DNA from: Sitta carolinensis
Taxonomy: Eukaryota; Chordata; Aves; Passeriformes; Sittidae
Direction: 5' to 3'
Assembly: GCA_032173965.1 (NCBI GenBank)
Contig: CM063288.1
Coordinates: forward strand, 25,452,001-25,516,000
Length of the DNA: 64,000 nt
Positions within the stretch are counted from its first letter, which is position 1, and every line of letters starts with the position of its first letter. The notes under the pieces are model-generated. The model did not search any database and was not told the DNA's origin. It was given only the letters and a program-made list of their open reading frames with translations. This document shows positions 36,664-50,100 of this stretch, piece after piece. The position numbers and the translations under genes are program-made.

Positions 36664-38846
36664 GTTTAAATTTTTTCCATCAGGCATCTCTTTCCTACTT
36701 TTGCTAATCAGTGGTTTGGGGACTACTAAGTCAAAGGTTCTGTCTGGACCATTGTGCCGTGGACATGTCTCTAACTTTTGGTACATTTCTTAATCTGTTT
36801 TAAAAATTTTGTTTCCAAACTATCATCATGGCAGTAAGTTCTGTGAAAGACACTATTTTGTGTTTGTCCTGTTGTGCTATTTGATAGTTAAATTGGTTGC
36901 CTTCTTGTTACTGTGCATGAGACAGTGAGAACTTCCTTTCCAACTTATGCATAGATTCTACAATTCCATAGACTCCTCTTGTATTGCCTTTTATTGCTTC
37001 TTTCTCTAAACTAAAGAATCCTAATCTGTGGTCCTTATAGGAGTGTTTATACCTGTGTGCAACTATCCTTGCTACATTTTCAATATGCTTCTGAATTATA
37101 TTACATCATTTTTCCAAGAGGAAGAATGAAATGTTAGACACTATTAAAATGAGGCACACCATTAACTATTGACTTCTGGTTGGAGTGTTTGGACTTGTTT
37201 GCATTTGTAGATGACTGCCTCCCTTTGAATTCAATAAGCATATATTGAAGGAAAAATTCAGTGCACGTCTAGTGTCCTGTTCTGGAGCCATAGGAGCATT
37301 TGTGTCTCAGGAGTTTTCCCCTGCTTCCGTGCCCATCACTTTGTAGTCTCTGACAGGGAGTTTCACCTGCATTTCTTACTAATGTCCTGCAGTCTTTTTG
37401 CAGAACTTCATAGTCTCCTTCCTTTTGGTAGTTGTATTTGGTATCACATTGAAAAATATGAGTTCCTCTTCTGTTCTAAGCTCTTTTTCCTGTGAGAACT
37501 TGCCTTTTACATCTCATTCGTTTCCTGTTCTTATATTCAAACCTGAAAGAATGGGGATCGCAGTGCAAGAAGCTCGTGTGTATAGGTAAGGTAGTATGCC
37601 TGTATTTTACGTCAGACTGGCTTAAAGGTCTCATTAAAACGTGCCTCCTCATCTGCTTATCCTCACTTTCTTTCAATGATGCTCATGCTTTTCCTGAAAC
37701 ACAGGGTTTGAGCTGTGTTTTCTTATTCTCATCTTTGGGAGGCTGTCCAGCCAATAGGAATTTTATAGGATTCTTGAGCTAATAGTGTGGTTTTGTGGGG
37801 GTTGGTTTTTGTTTGCTTTTTTGGGGAGTTTTTGGATGGATTTCTTTTTGCCCAATATTTTCTGTTTGCTATGTGAGTGCTGTTATCAAATAAATGTAAT
37901 GTGTTGCTTTCTCCTTTGATCCCTCCTTGCCAACCCTTTTTCTCTCAGGTTAGGTTAGTGCTTTCAGACAGGAATGTACAAAGGCTGCCGGCATTCCATG
38001 CAACAGAACAGGTTGTGTTAAAGTGTGGCATGTCACTATTATTAGATTGCTTACCTGCCTTTGAAACCCAGGGAAGTGTCCATGTTTCCTATTAAGTTTG
38101 GGAGGCGTGAAGACAATCTACATTGAAAAATGCAGGGGCTTTTTCTATGATGATACCTTTGGGTTGAGAAATGAATTTACAAGACAGTAAAGAACTGGCC
38201 TACAGTGAGCACAGCAGTCTTACTGAATATTGCAGGTATCTAAGTATTGTTGCTTAGCAAACCACTGAATGGTTTGAGTAGTTCATATTTGTAAAAAGTA
38301 ATTTTCTGGTGTTAGCTGGGTGCTGTTTGTAAAGGTAAAGAAGGAGTTACCATAATGGTAGGAAGGTGAAGACTGTAATTAACAAATGCCTCTTTGTTCA
38401 CTTGCTAAAGGATAACAAAACTTTTCTTCTTCTGAGCTCTTTGCTGAGAATGTGGTTCCCTTCTGTACATTAAAGGTGATAAATGCTCCCCCATCAAAGG
38501 GACTGAAATCATGAACCTACAATCAGTTTGAATGCAGCTATGGAGAAATTAAAAATGGAGTAAAGCAATTTGTGCCTTGCACTCAACTTCACTATAAAGT
38601 ACAAAATTTCCCTATATTTACCTTTAATTATATATATGCAAATCTGAAAATCAGCTCTTCAGGAAAATCCCAAGGGGAGTATTTTCTACTTGGTGTGATT
38701 TTAATTCTAGTTTAGTTAGTTTAGGGATTTGAATAAATTTTGATTTACTTTAGCATTACTTGAGGCCTTCCAGTCATCAGTCAGTGAACTGCTGTAATGT
38801 AGTTTTTTCTGCAGGTTATTTAACCCCTTTCTAAATTTTGTTTCAG

Positions 38847-38947
38847 AGTTTCCAGTTTCTGATCATGGCAATGGTGAAAACGAAAACCCCTCCACCTCTC
38901 CCACCACATCCTAGTGAGGAACTGCTGAATGAGGATTATAATCACAG
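38847..38947 (+). CDS. PARD3B: PARD3B linker exon with an apparent +1 frameshift
   Basis: The acceptor is TTTGTTTCAG; the donor after CACAG is GTTGGA, weaker than the others. In the incoming frame (one base carried from 32904) it reads FPVSDHGNGENEN, then PSTSPTTS and a TAG at 38912-38914. In the next frame the second half reads PPPLPPHPSEELLNEDYNH, which aligns with the family's PPSPTPHS..LEDYSH and joins in phase to the next exon (NHS, then PIINS). The exon is 101 nt, but 100 nt would keep frame and would give exactly the 32 full codons I recall for the human segment. The simplest reading is one extra C in the CCCC at 38887-38890. It is a real exon carrying either a sequence error or a genuine lesion. 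Confidence 0.8.
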
Positions 38948-40288
38948 GTTGGACTTCAGCTCTGTTTAATAGTTACAGCACTAATTGCTCAGTAGTGGTT
39001 GTGATAATAGTTCTAATTGATTATAAAACCACTTTTTTTTTTTTGGTACCATTTTCTTTAGGCACCTGAAGGTCTTTTAGCATAAGCTGTGAATGTTATT
39101 TTAGCATTTGGTGTGTTGTTCATTTCAGTGGTACATAAGCTGCAGTATGCCTGCTATCTATGATACATGATGCTTGTCTTGTATTCAGTGAAACAAAAAA
39201 AAAATACCCAAACATAATCCAAATTAAAAAAAAAAAGTTAATTTAAAACTGTACTGTGGGTGCAATGTGTAAATACAGTGTGAAGTCTCTTAAAGCTTTA
39301 AAAGTCCAAGCCAAACTCACTTTGTTAGAAACTGAATCGCCTTATGTCACACAGAGATATTCTTGAGATTACAAAATGAATTTTCAGAAAGTCTGAATAT
39401 TGAAATGTGTAGGAGAAAAATTAATGAACACTTCACCAGTTGTAAAGGTATTGGGTAGATTTTTCAGATACTTCTGCAAAGCCTGATGTGCTTGATAGCA
39501 GCTATAAGCTTCAATTTCCTTAGTAAATACAGAAATTTGGAGGTGCAGACAATAGAGTAAACATGTTGAAGTTCACCATGGCTCATACTCTCTCTATCTC
39601 AAGGAGCACAGGATTCAAATCAAAGGTGTAATTTCAACTTTTCCTGATGATGAGGCATGCAACCAATCCTGATGATGATGCTGAAATGCAACATTGAGCA
39701 TTGCTTCCTCGTTTGCTGGGTGTTCAGTTTTTGATAGTCATGCAACTACTGCAATGATACTAAGAAAGTATGCATTTCAGCTAAAAATTTAGCCATGTGT
39801 CTATCCTTCTATGCATGGGTGTGAGTAAAAACTACCCTTAAGTGATTGGTTGCATTGAAGAGTAGATATATTTTATTATAGGTATCTTGAATGCTTCACA
39901 CAAGACTTTCATAACTATTTTCTTTTCGCTAACACAGAGTAATTACACTAGAATAATTTTATTATTTCTGGTCTCCCAGGCAGGTGTGTTTGACATGATA
40001 AACAAAGAAGTCTACACAGATCAATGCAATTCAGCATTACATTTCCAACTGTAGTTGTTTGTTAGAAGCTGTTCCTAATTTTTCCAGCAAGCTAAGAGAA
40101 AAACATTTTCTTAAATGCTAATGATGTATTAAAATGATGATGAATTTACAGGCCCTTTGTCCCACCCTGACTTTTCCAGTGTTCTATTGTTTTTCTATTT
40201 AGAACTTAAGTTCTCTTGAAATTGAATTACTGTGTCAAGTCACACTGATTTCAGTGAAATTGCATTTCAACAAAATGCACAGCAAAAT

Positions 40289-40320
40289 ACTTAGGAAAGT
40301 AAGTACTTAGGAAAGTAAAA
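40289..40320. repeat. Two 16-nt tandem units, imperfect
   Basis: ACTTAGGAAAGTAAGT at 40289-40304 is followed directly by ACTTAGGAAAGTAAAA at 40305-40320, 14 of 16 positions identical. Confidence 0.9.
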
Positions 40321-40540
40321 CTAAACCTTTTGAACAATTTGGAAATAAATATTTTTGGTTTTCTAAGTCCTTTTTTGCTTAAGATTACTTAAAAGAATAA
40401 TAATTTCTGTTTCTAATCAAAAAGAGACATGGTAAGTTTTCACATGGCATTGAGGTGTTGCATTTTGAGATGAAAGTTACTCAGAGTTTCATTCAGGTGC
40501 AATTTTGAAATGTTTAGAAAGTTGCCTTAAAGTAAAAGAA

Positions 40541-40580
40541 TGAAAAAAAAGAAAAAAAAAAAAGACAAAACAAAAATCAA
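40541..40580. repeat. A-rich low-complexity run
   Basis: Runs of 8 and 12 A separated by G, then A-rich CAAAA-type sequence. No SINE or retrocopy recognised upstream to explain it as a tail. Confidence 0.85.
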
Positions 40581-41017
40581 AGCAACAAAACACAATGCCC
40601 TGGAATTCTTTAGTCACAGCACGCTCTATAAGACCTCCAGCCTCTGCATAAGTGCTGCAAGGCTATAAAATAATTTTATATTAGCAGATGAAGTCGAATT
40701 GATCCAGGTACATTGCCAGTATTTCTCCAACATTCTATAGCACATTATTTGGAAATGCAGTGGTTAGAACTAGCAAAATGAAAAGAAAGTTATTACTAAT
40801 CATTTACATTTATATTTCTGTCTGTGATGGGAAACTAAGTGACTGAAAGTGTTAAGTCTCAGAAAAGGAAGTTGAGGATCAATATCTGATTTTAAAAATG
40901 CATGCTATAAGCAACTGAAGGAAGAAATGCATGTATATTGTGCATCTTTAATTAGTTCACTTGTGGTTTGAACTGGTACCTAAATATTATACATAACTTT
41001 TTTTTTCCTCCCTACAG

Positions 41018-41133
41018 CCCTATCATAAATTCAGCACTGCATTTAACAGATCAGCACATCAACTTCAGATCTTTGACACCTGCCAAGCAGTCTGAATCAA
41101 TTAATCTGAAAGCCTCAAAAAGCATGGATCTGG
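41018..41133 (+). CDS. PARD3B: PARD3B exon with the conserved KASKSMDL segment
   Basis: This 116-nt exon follows a long T tract and CCCTACAG and ends before GTAAGA. One base completes a split Ser, then 38 codons run PIINSALHLTDQHINFRSLT, PAKQSESINLKASKSMDL, with one base left. DQHINFRS.TPA.Q.ESINLKASKSMDL is nearly unchanged from the mammalian PARD3B wording I remember and is the strongest paralogue marker in the window. KSKSMDL is also conserved in PARD3, upstream of the aPKC-binding region; PARD3B is reported to lack stable aPKC binding. The incoming phase matches only the second frame of the preceding exon, which is the main evidence for its frameshift. Confidence 0.96.
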
Positions 41134-44100
41134 GTAAGAAGGGCTGGGGTGACACATAGGTCAGCTTTTTAGCCTTAGCCCATCTGTACCATCTCTGTTT
41201 CTTGCTTTTGTTTCTTTAACACTAACATCAGGGAGTAAGTGCTGCAGAGGAGCTACAGAGATGGGGACAATGGTCATTCTCCTCTAGCAGCTATTTGCAA
41301 ATACTCTTTTTATTGGAGCTGAAGAAGGTTTGTTGGGGTTTTTTTTGGTTTTGTTTGGGTGGTTTTGTTTTGTTTTTTTTGTAAAGGCCCATTGTATTGA
41401 AATCCTAGCTGAGGAGAAGGGGGAATAATGGAAAAATGAGCAGAAAGAACTACTGTACAAGTTTTGTTTGTCTGAAATATAAAGCAAAACCAGCAATCAC
41501 AAAAGTAATTTCTTTCATAGAATATAAATGATTGTAAAACTACACCAGACAAAGGGTAGTATTCCTAACACAAGTTGTTTATTTCTTCATTGACAATGAC
41601 AAACACAGGAAATCGAAGTGTTGCAGTAGATCTTTATAAATGCTTGAAGAGTGTAAGGTTATGGTTCTCTACCCATCAATGTGCAGAAAATCTTGCAGGG
41701 GGGTGAAGTAGAAAGTGAAAGGCTCTTTCAATACTGGGAAAAGCATTTGCAGGTGGAAGGTTGAAGGGTTATTGCAGCTGAAAACTAAGCCATGTTTTAA
41801 TGAGGGTTCAAGAAAGCTTGTTAAGTCTCAAAGAAAACCAAATAAGATTTTCTTTTTAATTCTTCTTGGCCACACTCACTCTTTATCTGTTGATTGTTTT
41901 TTCAGTTTTTTTTTTCAAATTCCAGTGTTGATGGGCAAGCTTTGAGGACTACCACTAGGATATATTTAATAATAGATTTGTGTGCTTTGTTGGATCAGAT
42001 TTGGTAAACCATTAAGACAAAGTGATTCATATCGTATGTAGTTTCAAAGTAGCTTTTTGTTACCTTGCAGGCTTTTTTTCCATGAAATGTTCCAGGCTGG
42101 TCTTTGGTGTTGTGTTGTTGATTTTTACTGTTATCTTAACAGGGTATTTTGACATAACATTAAGTGTACGTACTCTTCTAATGGCATGCAAGGAAGGCCA
42201 GACAGTTATTAATGCATGAAATGCATAAGAATGGATATGAATCAATTGAAGAAAGGTCTTAAGGCAGAATTATAACACTACTGCATGACCAGGCAATATA
42301 GGTCACTTGCTCTTCTGTTACACCGTTTTGATGAAGAGTAATGGATTAGATATTTTTTAAAGATTGAAAATGCTCCTCAAAATATGATTGATTTTACAGA
42401 TTTGAGTCAAAACATATATTGTAGTAGTCTACTAGAAAAATGAATGTTAAACTTTACTGAGTCTCCTTTTTAAAAGGTTTGCTTCCAGCTCGCACAGAAG
42501 TCCCAGGAAAGAATGCTCACAAGCACCAGTGTAAAACTGGGCAATGGGAGCATGTGTGAGAGCTCAAATACTTCAAATTCTACATGCAATCTGCTCCTGA
42601 CACCCAGAAGCAATCCTTTGAGAATATACATGAGTCACTAAAACATGGTAGCTAAAAACTAAAATACAATTGGATATAAAAATTGGATACAAATGTATCT
42701 GAGTGTTCAAAAATTGTTGCCTGTAGAAGGTAGCTGTTGAAAAGACCCCTTGTGTTACAAAAGTAAGAAATAAAAAGGAATAACAAATCTGATTGGATAT
42801 GTGAAGGTAAATCTACTTGAGACACTCATATAAGGAACTGGAAGGACTTTGGAAGATCTGCACCATATTGTTTTAGAAATAACAATAGATGAAGTAAAAT
42901 TCCTTGCACATGGCTTGGAAAATAATGAAACAAGAATATAAAAGCTGGGACCTTTTACAGTCATTCTCTATCAAGCAGTGAAGTACCATGTTTGGCTTTA
43001 CACATTTTGAAAGTCTTTAAGGAGAAGCTACTGTCTGAAAAAGGAAACTGAACAGAAACATGAAAATCTCAAGTGAAGTAACTGCAATATAAAGTGCTTC
43101 AAATACAAATAAAATCCCAATAGTTTGGTATATAAAAATGTGCTTCCAAATAGAGCATACATATAATACACATTCCAGGATGGATTTTGGAAAAGCAGTT
43201 ATTTCTTAGGGGTTTTTTCGCTTGCTTCTTGCTCAACTGCAGTCATGACCAGTAGTAACTTCTCACCCCAATGTGTACCCATTACTGATTTCGGTGCACT
43301 ACTAAAAAAAAAAAGGAACGAGGGAAGTCGTCTTCCAGCAAATTTGGTAACAAAGGTGCCACATCCTTTCTCTGAAAAGTTCTAGGCCCTATTTTTCCAG
43401 TAGTCATGGAATGCTCTCCACTTACTACTTTTATTTTGTTCTCAAGTTCTACCAGTCCCTCAAAAATAAGTCCGACAGGATGAACAGAAAAAAACCACAG
43501 AACTGGAGTCCAGGAGGAGAGCTCTGAGGCCTTAGGACACGTGATTTAGGTGCAGTTTCTTTCTTTTTAAACCAAGTTGTCTGAATCATGTGTCTCCACA
43601 GATCTGTGAAATCACCCAGAGATTGGGTATAGAGACCCAGAATGACAATCACAAATTCAGCAGATGATAGAATTGATCTAATACAGGGCATAAATGTGAA
43701 ATCTGTACTGCAGTAGCTTAGGAAATATTCTACTTCACTTTGAAATGTATATAATGTACCCATTGCCTAATTACAAGGTTACAAAGGCAGGATTGCTTAA
43801 TGACATTGCCATCCAAAGGATCATTGAAGATGACTGACATTTTACACAGAAGAAAATCCAGATATTACTATGGATTATGAACCTTAAGTGAAAATAATAA
43901 ATTCATTAAATTAGGGCACTAGTGAAATTGTATAGTAAGAGTCTTCCTGGCTTTGATGAGAGCTGATGTATATATAAGAGACAAATCTGTTAAGTGAAGA
44001 CTAGTCTATAATTACAGAAGTTCACAATGTAAGCTCATTTAACATTGATGTTTATCTTTTCAGTTTTATATATATTTAGGCCCAGAAACCTTTAAGAGCT

Positions 44101-47100
44101 TAATCTGCTTTCCAGTCACAGCTATTTACAAAAGAAAATTGCTATAAATTAATATCCTCAATGAATAATATGAGGTAATAAGAATGGGTGATGAAAAAGT
44201 GTTCAGTACTGCTAACATTTGCATCAATTTGTTGTTGTCACTCTCCAGAGCAAACCCTGCAGTGAAAGGAACTTGGCACATGCAGCTGTAGGTTACTTGC
44301 CAGTGGGGCAGCTGGAGTTTAGTTTATTGACACTTGGTGCATGTCAGGTCTGTTGGCCAGGCAGCTGGGCAGTAGCAGAGGGTATGAACCACTGCCACCT
44401 GCTTGTTTAGGCTGTCGTGCCATGAGTCCTATGGACTGACACAAGTCTTAATTGCCAAATTCACAGATAGCATGAACCCAAAAGTAGTATTGCCTGAAGT
44501 TGGTATATTTCAAGAATTCAGTTTCTATCCAGATTAATTAGTTTCTGCTTGAACCTACTTTAAAAAAGAAAATAAAAATCAGTGGCATATGTTATTGAGT
44601 TACTGTTGTAGAAATTTAATAAAAAAATAGAAAAAAGCACATGTAGTAGTAATGACAGGTTTTTTGGTTTTGCAGATATGAGCAGAACTTGCCTCATCTA
44701 TACAGACGTGTGGAGTATATGGGGGCAGGGTGGTTGGTTCCCTGTTTTAGCATCCATCATTTCCACAATGATCAAATGCTTCTCAAAATTTACAGCTTCA
44801 TTCAGAGTAATAGGCTACAGATTAGTTCCATGTCGGCTATAAGTCTTAATGTTCTTCCCTGCCGCTATGTTGAGATAATGACAGCACTTTCTGGATCACT
44901 GGCAGAGTTGATCTCCTGTGTCTTAGGTTAGATATTTCTTTGCCTTGCCTACTGTTATTTTGAACTGGTGGTGATAAAAAGAGCACAGCCCCCTGTTTTC
45001 TTCTGCTGATCCTGGCACCTGGCACATCCTCTCAGTTGCGTATTTTTCTTTGTCCTTCAGCTATGGTTATCCATATGTTAGCAAAGCAAAGATCCCCCTT
45101 ATAACTGTGACTTCAGGAATTTATGCAGAGCCAAAGTCTGACTTGGTACTGAAAAGAGTTGCACTGCATGCAAAGTTTGGATTTGTGCTTAGAGCATAGT
45201 GTTAAAAATAAGCAAAGCAAAATCAGAAATGGTGGAAGTAAATGTTGAGTTTTCCCTTCACACTGAACTGGAACACTTTTTTTTGGAACTTAACAGTAGA
45301 TTGAAAATTAAGAAGTCAATGGCTTCTAAATAAGTCATTGGAAGGATGATTTTCCCTTTCTTTTAGCAACTTATACACACACATTTTCCCTTTCATTATC
45401 ACAGTTTTCTAGAGAAGAATTTCTATATAATATTTTGTCAGAGTCCATTTTCAATAGTGTTTCTTCTTTTAACTATATTAAAAAGGTAATTTTTGTAATG
45501 TTAATGTGAAATTATTTTTTAATGCTGCATTGGAAAGTGTAAATCAAATCATTGGAAAGTGCTCTATGAAAATGAAAGGAAAGAAAGTGTCTTATCTATC
45601 TCCAGCACCCTTACTTTCCATAAATCTTTATGCACGGGAGTGATTTAGGCTGTGCATAAATGTACTGTAAAAACTACAGCCATGGGAATTGTATGCAAAC
45701 ACATGAAAGTGTGGCTTGTTTTAGCCTGAAGCAACATGAAATTGAATCATATGAATATATAGCAATTCTGTTCTGTATCAATTCAGGTGAAGTACTGTGT
45801 AGATTTATATTTGAGGATGTTGGTATAATAACCCATGACCACTATCCCAAGGTGCTTCTTAATTCCCTCTTCTTTTCCCCATCAAAGGCAAAACCCCATA
45901 AATTTTAACTGATTAAGCTCTATAGCCTGAAGAAATGGATATGTCCTTTACTTGATTTTAAATGTAAGTGAAATATTGTTTGCTGAAACATCATTAGACA
46001 TACTTGGAGTCCCTTAACCTTGGGGCATATTTATTAAAATATCAGGCTTACTTACTTATTTAGGAATAATTAGCAAGTAAATGTGCAAGGTATAAGGTAT
46101 GGAGTATTCTGCAAAGAAGCCAATATTTAACTAAATGCTAATTTCTTTGTTAGTGAAGGGGTGCATTCAGTTACAGTTCATACTTATAAAATGCCTCAAA
46201 ACAAAGGGAAACCTGTGTCCCATATCCAGAAGGATATGGAAAATGCAATCAAGATGCTATTAGCTGCTTCACTGTTTGCTCTGAAGCAGATTATTGTTAC
46301 TTGAGTGTAATTTCTGTAAACTGAAATAAATATCTCAAAACATAGGCAAATGAGGACCAGACAGAGCTAATGAAGATCGGTCTCTCTTTTCTGAGTGTTT
46401 GGGTTCAGATACAATTAAAAGAATACATTTGGGAGGTCCCTAGGGAGAGTTATGGTATTAGTGGGAGAAAAAGTAGTTTGATATTTTAAAGTTATTGTTT
46501 TGTTAACTATGTTGTATGTATGGAATATATTTATTTGTTTGCTTTGACTTGAAACCAATTTCAGAACTGCATTAGGAGCTAGTTAGGTTTGTTAGAGCAT
46601 TAATGAGGAAATGGAGAAGATGGATCAGAATTCTAAGAGTCTTTTCAATGTTACTGGCTTATATTGGTAATTTTAAAATCCTCTTTGGAAGAGAAAGACT
46701 TTTCAAAACAAAAATGTTATGGGTTAAGGAAAAACTATATCACTTAGGGCTGTGATTATCTTTGATATCAAGGGCCAAAAAAGATTTTAACATTATTCTA
46801 ACTTATGTCATGAGTAGCTTTCTAGTACTGTCAGATTAGATGTTTATTTTCTGCAGCTCTCTGCAGAATCAATTTTTACAAATGAACACAATGCCATTTT
46901 CGTAGTTTAAATGGCTTTCAAATTTCTGTTTGTAAGGTCTGTAAGTCAGGAATGAAACAAAATCGTTTCTTAAGTGATAGGGACACTGTTAACTGAATTG
47001 AAATGAGACTGAAATTAGGTTTTTTCTGCATGGAAAGAGAGGCTTTTACCAGGGCTAATTTTGTTACTCAGTTTTACACCAAGTCAGTAACGTTGAGGGG

Positions 47101-50100
47101 ACAGTGAGTTGTGGCATAAAGGCAGAAGTGGGCAAAAGAGAGTATCATCTGTTTGGACTGGTTTTGTAGAAGTCATCGAGGACTCAAGGAAGTTTGTTGT
47201 GGAGCAGACTGAGGGCGTTGTACAAGCTGTGATAGTGACAGCTGAGAATGTGGTAACACATGCTTGAGGTGGGGTTTTTTTGGCTGCTTTTGTGTAAATT
47301 CGAGTGGCTCTATTAATGCAGTTAGATTATTAAAGTGTTAGGGGGAGAAAATAGCAATTAAGTTAATGTATAGCTACTATAAGAAAGAAAGTAAAGATGA
47401 TAATGAAGTAACTTTTAAGAACATTGGTATAAATATGTTGTCTAAACTTTGTCTTGAATCTGTTCCCTATCAGTGTTTTCAATCAGTGAATGACAGATTA
47501 CATTAAGAACTTGTAGCTTAACCCTAGGAATTTGGAAGAAGCGTTAATGACATGTGGAAGACGTGCAGCAGGGGAGTTTTAGCCTAGTGTGGTTTCTCTG
47601 GAACAGAGGTGAGAAAGGATTGGAAAAGACAACAAAAGTGTAAAAGAAGCCGTGATGGCCTCAATTAACAGTGTAACCTTCAAGAATGAGTAGTTATGGC
47701 ACTACAAGAAAGTGAAGAAATTTGTATCATGCTGGCTGGGAAACTGTAAAACAATGTTTTTTTCTGCCAGGAGAAAAACTTCCATTTGAAGCTAAATGTG
47801 GCCAGTGAACAGCCTCAACTGTACTGCTGCTTCTTCAACAAGTAGTAGAAATAGCAAATGCAAACTTAAGCATTTTCATTCTCATGTGCTGACACACAAG
47901 ATGTATCCCTTGGGGATCTTCTCTGAATACAATTGATGTGAAGTATTAAATCAGTTCTAACAAAATTGTTCTGAAAAATCTAATTAGAGAAAACCTTGTA
48001 CAGGAGAGAAAAAGAATCCAGAATCATGGTTTGGATGTGATTTATTCCTGTCTTTGAATGTGCTGAACAGGGTTCCCAAATGTTGTGTTAGATGCCATTT
48101 TAGAAAAGATTTGCCTTTCTTTTTTATTTCCTACTTCATAAGTATAATTTTTCCTTGGCCCTTGTGCAAGCTTTTTGGTAGTCTTTGTGCTTTTCAACAC
48201 TGAGGTGAGCAGAAATCTATTAAGGACTCCTAAACCTTCAAGAGTGAGTAACTGGTGGATATCTGTGTCTCCCCAGAACAGATGCCTTTATGTGGAAGAA
48301 AGGTGAGGAGAGAGGGAATTACTGAACGAAAATATTTTAAGCCAGTGCAAGTTCACTCTTCCTGATAAACACATTTTGTTGCTACTGTAGATTTTAGCCT
48401 GTTGTCTTTGTATGTCGCACTTCAGGGCAAACCTAGAACGGGAAGCAGTATTTTCTAAGTGGTGGTTCTGAGACAACAATTGACACCATTTCCCCAAGTG
48501 ATTTATGCTGCTCCTAGTTGGGGAAACGCTTCACCCAGAAAATAAAACTGGCAGGAGAATTATGTCCTTGGCACTATCACAGACTAAAACTAATTGATGA
48601 TGCACTGTCTTCATTATGATGAAAGATCTGAGTAAGGATACAGTTCACCATGAAAAAACAGTAACCCATTTGAGGCTTTGCTTTCTTGTCATGTGTTTAT
48701 ACCATAGAAACTGATGGATTCTGAGAAGTGTGGGAGCATCATTTATATATGTAGTTTGGGAATACAACCCTTGTGAATGGATTCATGTACAATCAGAAAT
48801 TTATATTTGGCTTCCTGTTAACTAACAAAGGTATTTGTTAGGAAATCTGTTTTCTAGGAAATTATTTTTTGCTTCAGTGTTTTATATTATTATTCCTCAT
48901 TAACTGTAATTTTAATCCTTGTTTGCTTCTTTTCTGAGCACAGAACTGCAGCGGGTCTTCAAAGGTACGTGTCAGTTTGTCCAGCAGAAACACACATGAC
49001 TTTCACATGTTTAGATGATTTCTTTAGCAGTTCTTAATCAATGTGCAAAACTGGTCCTTCACAAAAGAGTCACTTAAGTTGAATAGCATCACCCTGTATC
49101 TTGTGAATGGTAGTAACTTTTTGGTTTGGGGAAAAATAATGCAATGGTTCAGCAGTTGTATTGTACAGGAGGGAAATTGGTTATGGCAATTGTCAGCAGC
49201 ATTGATTTGTGCTTCTCTAAACCACAGTTTGGAACTAGATTGTTGGCCTGTGAGTAAGCCTGAGCTGGATATAACACAAACTTTGAGAAATACAGAAGGT
49301 TGTTGTATACTAAACCATTGGAAGTCATGCAATTCAAATGAAATACCTACTTTGGCTACCTTGAGCAGGGCACAGAAATGGCAGTCAAAACATTTGTGTG
49401 GAAGGGCACAAAGGCATGTTGGATGCTTTACTGTTGCTAAACAATAGTATTTATTTTCTTGAATCAAAACAGCATTCTAGAGTATTACTGTAGGAAATAC
49501 TAAAATACTCTGATCATTCATGTGTAAAGAGATGGGGGTCTCTTACCCTCTGTAGTCATTGTTGTCATAGTTCCAAAAAAAAGGTATCAGTTGTTTGCTA
49601 TCAGCTGGGCCGATTTGTTTGGTTTAGTAGTATTCCATCTTTCATGATCTGTGGTCTTGCTAGGCTCCCAAATGTCCATGTTTTTATTAAGTAGCTGTAG
49701 AACTTCTTTCATCTTTTATTTCAGCAATTACTTTGAGTACCGACAGTGAATGCATAACTGGTTTCTGTGGTGAAAATGTGGTTCCTAAATAATAGATATT
49801 ACTTTAAAAGAGCTGACATGATTTCTACGGACAAACATTAATAACTTCATGAACTAACAAATCCCTGGGGTTCCAGGGACATTTCAAAATGTGAAGTATT
49901 TGATCCACAAGTTAAGGAGAATTATCTTCTTGTTTGCAAATCTCTTTATTCTCTTGTAAGAATCCTTCCCAGATTTTTGTTTGAGTCTTTTCTTTGGAGT
50001 TACCAAAATTAGGTGATTTCAATTTTTTTGAGATGTTATGCATTTGATAAATCTAGCTCAAGAATATACAGTAATTCTAGTGTCTTCATAAAAATAGTTA

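Larger units (their letters stand above)
32905..38846 (+). other. PARD3B: Intron, 5.9 kb, with G/T-rich simple sequence
   Basis: Starts GTAGTC and ends TTTCAG. Contains a (GTTT)n/G-run cluster at 36231-36283 and a second G/T-rich block at 36581-36663. A degraded stretch near 36960-37130 vaguely resembles an old CR1/L3-type 3' part but is not convincing. No other features recognised. Confidence 0.85.
38948..41017 (+). other. PARD3B: Intron, 2.1 kb
   Basis: Starts GTTGGA and ends CCCTACAG. AT-rich, with an imperfect 16-nt tandem repeat at 40289-40320 and an A-rich run at about 40541-40580. Nothing else recognised. Confidence 0.83.

Noticed and set aside
36960..37130. Old CR1/L3-like 3' part
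   Set aside because: Only loose word similarity to the avian CR1 pattern; not enough ordered matches to call.
39640..39700. C/D snoRNA suggested by repeated TGATGA and CTGA
   Set aside because: The boxes are too close, no terminal stem or guide spacing is visible, and TGATGATG is simple repetition.
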